A stretch of 7,475 nt of DNA from an uncultured Alphaproteobacteria bacterium (GTDB taxonomy: Bacteria; Pseudomonadota; Alphaproteobacteria; Rickettsiales; UBA1997): assembly GCA_903898475.1 (NCBI GenBank), contig CAIUFU010000062.1, positions 1-7,475 of the forward strand. The letters are read 5' to 3'. Shown piece after piece: positions 5,668 to 7,475 of the stretch. How positions within the stretch are numbered: position 1 is the stretch's first letter; every line of letters starts with the position of its first letter. A model generated the notes under the pieces. It worked only from the letters and a program-made list of their open reading frames with translations, had not been told where the DNA came from and made no database searches. The position numbers and the translations under genes were made by a program.

Positions 5668-6774
5668 GTGAAAAAAATCCTAAAAAAAATACATCTCTAC
5701 CTAGCGTTAATCCTTTGTATTCCCTTGGTTTTACAGGGTTTAATTGGCGCTACTTTAGTTTTTCAAAAAGAAATTACTGAAATTTTACTACGCCAAAATC
5801 ACGTTTTTGTTGAAGGAGAAATGCAATCTCCAAGCCGCTTGATCGAGCTTGCGCAAGCAGAAATTCCCGAAGGTTTTGCCACAACTTTAATCAAAATTCC
5901 AACTGAAGAAAATTCTCCCGCAGTGATTCGCTTCACAAAAAGCGGCGAGAAAAAATTAATGCTCGAAGCCTTGGTGGATCCGGTTTCAGGCGAGCTTCTA
6001 AAAATCAAAAATCCCGAAACTGATTTCTTTCGCCTCATCAAAAAATTTCACACCAGCCTTTTTATTTCTGGCGACATTGGCAAAACCATTGTCGGAAATT
6101 TCGGCTTTGTTTTGCTCTTCATGAGCTTAAGTGGCGTGGTTTTGTGGTGGCCAAAAAAAGGCAATTTGAAGCGCGCGGCAACTTTTAAATTTTCATCCAA
6201 GGGCAAAAAATTTCACCGTGATTTGCACGGGGCCGTGGGTTTCTGGTTTTTGCTGCCGCTAATGGTGGTAAGCTTTGCGGGCGTTTATTTAACTTTTACT
6301 CCGGCAACTAGTGCGGTGATTTTGTCAATTTTTTCGGGCCAAGATTTGCGCGCCACGGCAGCGGAATTTAAAGTTGAGCCGCAAAAAAATGCCCTGATTT
6401 TAGACAGTGTGGTAAGTCTTGCCAGCAGCGCGGTTGAGCCAGAAGAAAAGCTGCTTTCAATCAACATTCCAGCCAAGCCAAACCAACCTTACCGCGTTAA
6501 TTTTTCGCCAAAAAATTACCACGATGGCGAGCCGACAATCGCGGTTTTTGTCGATCAATTTCAGCAACAAATAATTGAAAAACGTGACCCGAATTTTTAC
6601 TCGTTGGGCGAAAAAATAATTGCGTGGCAACATGCTTTGCACGCCGGTGAAGGGCTTGGAATTGTTTGGAAAATCACCGTATTTTTAGTGGGATTTTTGC
6701 CGCTACTTTTTTCAATTACGGGCATTGTTTTGTGGCTGAAAAAGAAGAAAGAAAAAGCCGCAAGGTTGGCGTAG
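5668..6774 (+). CDS. PepSY-TM membrane protein, putative siderophore-iron reductase
   Basis: This 368-aa inner-membrane protein is of the PepSY_TM (PiuB-like) family, often iron-regulated and found next to siderophore receptors. Four membrane helices are visible: about 11-33, 143-161, 188-210 and 333-356. Large periplasmic parts with PepSY-like folds lie between helices 1-2 and 3-4. Conserved histidines stand at or near helix ends: H9 (KIHLYLAL), H128 (KKFHTSLF), H183 and H187 (FHRDLHGAVGFW), H322 and H325 (WQHALHAGEGLG). In FoxB of Pseudomonas such histidines bind heme for siderophore-iron reduction; the same role here is inferred. The start is GTG, nine bases after the receptor stop and in its frame. 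No ATG before residue 52 could serve without losing helix 1. It ends with a lysine-rich cytoplasmic tail and is the last gene of the operon. Confidence 0.85.
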   Translation: MKKILKKIHLYLALILCIPLVLQGLIGATLVFQKEITEILLRQNHVFVEGEMQSPSRLIELAQAEIPEGFATTLIKIPTEENSPAVIRFTKSGEKKLMLEALVDPVSGELLKIKNPETDFFRLIKKFHTSLFISGDIGKTIVGNFGFVLLFMSLSGVVLWWPKKGNLKRAATFKFSSKGKKFHRDLHGAVGFWFLLPLMVVSFAGVYLTFTPATSAVILSIFSGQDLRATAAEFKVEPQKNALILDSVVSLASSAVEPEEKLLSINIPAKPNQPYRVNFSPKNYHDGEPTIAVFVDQFQQQIIEKRDPNFYSLGEKIIAWQHALHAGEGLGIVWKITVFLVGFLPLLFSITGIVLWLKKKKEKAARLA

Positions 6775-6784
6775 AAGTGTAAAA

Positions 6785-6816
6785 GTTGCCTGGCAGGCAA
6801 CAGTCCTTCTTTTTTT
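6785..6816 (+). terminator. Candidate terminator of the iron-uptake operon
   Basis: A perfect 7-bp stem, GTTGCCT and AGGCAAC with a GGC loop (6785-6801), begins 10 bp after the last operon stop. A TTCTTTTTTT run follows at 6807-6816, five bases beyond the stem, which is further than ideal. On the minus strand the same stem is followed at once by TTTT, so it may also stop transcripts arriving from tilS. Structure is seen directly; efficiency is uncertain. Confidence 0.6.
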
Positions 6817-6817
6817 A

Positions 6818-6877
6818 CTCGATCCTTTGTTTTCAAGGGGTTTCGAGTTTCACTTGTTCAAAATCGCAAAAAGTGAA
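6818..6877. other. Two further small inverted repeats after the operon
   Basis: First, CTCGA (6818-6822) pairs with TCGAG (6843-6847). Inside it TCCTT (6823-6827) pairs with AAGGG (6835-6839), counting one G-T pair, giving an imperfect 10-bp hairpin with a three-base bulge. Second, TTCACTT (6849-6855) and AAGTGAA (6871-6877) form a 7-bp stem with a 15-nt loop. They may act as back-up terminators or protect the mRNA 3' end in the convergent gap. The stretch 6878-6935 shows nothing I can name. Confidence 0.35.
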
Positions 6878-6935
6878 TTCTATCCAAGAGGGTGAAGAAA
6901 ATTAAAAATTACAATTCTTGGTTGAGATTCTCGGT

Positions 6936-7045
6936 AAGTCCTAGGTCCCTGAGCAAAGGCCTGAAAGGCCGTCGTCGAAGGGCCCGAAGCTCGGAATTTT
7001 AGGCCCTTCGACGACGCTCGCGCTTTGCTCAGGGACCTAGGACTT
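6936..7045. repeat. 110-bp nested palindromic element (REPIN/RPE-like)
   Basis: Two inverted units of 49 bp (6936-6984) and 44 bp (7002-7045) flank a 17-nt centre. The outer arms, 6936-6958 and 7023-7045, are perfect 23-bp reverse complements. The inner arms, 6971-6984 (GTCGTCGAAGGGCC) and 7002-7015, are perfect over 14 bp. Between them the units differ: the left holds GGCC-TGAAA-GGCC (6958-6970), itself a hairpin; the right holds CGC-TC-GCG (7015-7022). The centre contains another small hairpin, CCGA-AGC-TCGG (6984-6994). It is GC-rich against AT-rich surroundings and lies 14 bp beyond the tilS stop. The unit's ends, CCCTGAGC and GTCGAAGGG, resemble a dispersed repeat I recall from many bacterial genomes. 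The layout resembles REPINs or Rickettsia palindromic elements. It could also end tilS transcripts, although no T-run follows it on the minus strand. Confidence 0.85.
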
Positions 7046-7059
7046 TTGGCTTGCTAAAC

Positions 7060-7475
7060 CTAAAGATCTTTCAAAATCGTGCGAAAATAAAATCCCTCGC
7101 ACTCCTTCTGCGGCTTTGCAATCAGCCACTTCTCGTCATGTTTTTCAAAAGTGCATCCGTAAAAATTTCGGGTTTTAAATTTTCCTTCTTGCAGCAAGTA
7201 ATCGTAAAAAATCTTCAACTCACGCAGGCGCGGTTTGTAATTTTGCCTACTCACTTCCAAGGCAACCAACGCCAAAATTTTTAGGGCAATTTTCGCGTCG
7301 AGTTTTTGCAATTTTTTTAGATCTAAAAAGCAAAATCCCTCGGGGCTAAATTTCAAAATTTTCTTGGCTTCGCGCAAAAGCAAATCATCAAAAAAATCGC
7401 GCATTTTGGCGATTTCATCCGAGGCATTTTTGATTCTTTTTTGAATCAAATTTTTTTCTTCAAAAGTTTCGAAAA
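7060..7475 (-). CDS. tilS: tRNA(Ile)-lysidine synthase, C-terminal part (partial)
   Basis: The frame runs from the TAG stop (7060-7062) to the right window edge without interruption. About 138 C-terminal residues are present; the N-terminal PP-loop ATPase domain lies outside. TilS puts lysidine on C34 of tRNA-Ile(CAU), so that it reads AUA. The visible part matches the region after the catalytic domain: a helix with NLIQKRIKNASDE, then a FSPEGFCFLDLKKLQKLDAKIALKIL block, NYKPRLRELKIFYDYL, and FKTRNFYGCTFEKHDEKWLI, which recalls the T-GGC conserved in alphaproteobacterial TilS. A TTG at 7447-7449 is an internal leucine, not the start, because coding sequence continues upstream (FETFEEKN). The gene converges on the iron operon. 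Assignment is by pattern memory and is fairly secure. Confidence 0.8.
   Translation of the reverse strand, partial: FETFEEKNLIQKRIKNASDEIAKMRDFFDDLLLREAKKILKFSPEGFCFLDLKKLQKLDAKIALKILALVALEVSRQNYKPRLRELKIFYDYLLQEGKFKTRNFYGCTFEKHDEKWLIAKPQKECEGFYFRTILKDL

Noticed and set aside
7051..7284. Plus-strand open frame of 77 codons overlapping tilS
   Set aside because: It is a shadow of tilS on the other strand, with no recognisable domain. The minus-strand frame has clear TilS features and continues beyond the window.
7447..7449. TTG as the start of the last gene
   Set aside because: The frame stays open upstream to the window edge and the upstream residues fit TilS, so this is an internal leucine codon of a truncated gene.
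1..7475. CRISPR array, tRNA gene, transposase or integrase
   Set aside because: No regularly spaced direct repeats, no cloverleaf sequence and no transposase or recombinase motif were seen on either strand.

Overview
The window looks like a chromosomal segment of an AT-rich alphaproteobacterium, probably Rickettsiales or a close relative. Evidence for this is the 5' part of a 16S rRNA gene on the minus strand (1-297). It has the alphaproteobacterial GGTATGCTTAACACATGC start and a V2 region (AAAGATTTATCGCTGTTGG) of the kind I recall from Rickettsiales. It also reads ACTGGAACTG where most bacteria have ACTGGGACTG, as I recall for Anaplasmataceae. This placement rests on remembered 16S signatures, not on a search.

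Layout, left to right. Positions 1-623 hold the 16S 5' end and a leader of about 300 nt with two candidate tandem rRNA promoters, all on the minus strand. Positions 624-1649 (minus) encode the DNA polymerase III delta subunit, HolA. A divergent intergenic region (1650-1830) carries a possible holA promoter and, facing right, a promoter whose -10 is covered by a good Fur box. From there a tightly packed plus-strand operon runs to 6774: tonB, exbB, exbD, a TonB-dependent siderophore receptor of the catecholate (Fiu-like) type, and a PepSY-TM membrane protein resembling siderophore-iron reductases. After this come a candidate terminator and small hairpins, then a 110-bp nested palindromic element (6936-7045). 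The window ends with the 3' part of tilS, the tRNA(Ile)-lysidine synthase gene, on the minus strand and convergent with the iron operon.

How the genes work together: ExbB and ExbD form the inner-membrane proton-driven motor and TonB carries the energy across the periplasm. The outer-membrane receptor binds and imports a ferric siderophore. The PepSY-TM protein may then reduce or release the iron at the inner membrane. No siderophore biosynthesis gene and no ABC permease is present, so the system looks like scavenging of siderophores made by others. The Fur-type operator implies induction under iron limitation.

Most unusual points: a complete, apparently Fur-regulated siderophore uptake operon beside a Rickettsiales-like 16S gene, and the REPIN-like or RPE-like palindrome whose two arms differ only where each holds its own mini-hairpin.
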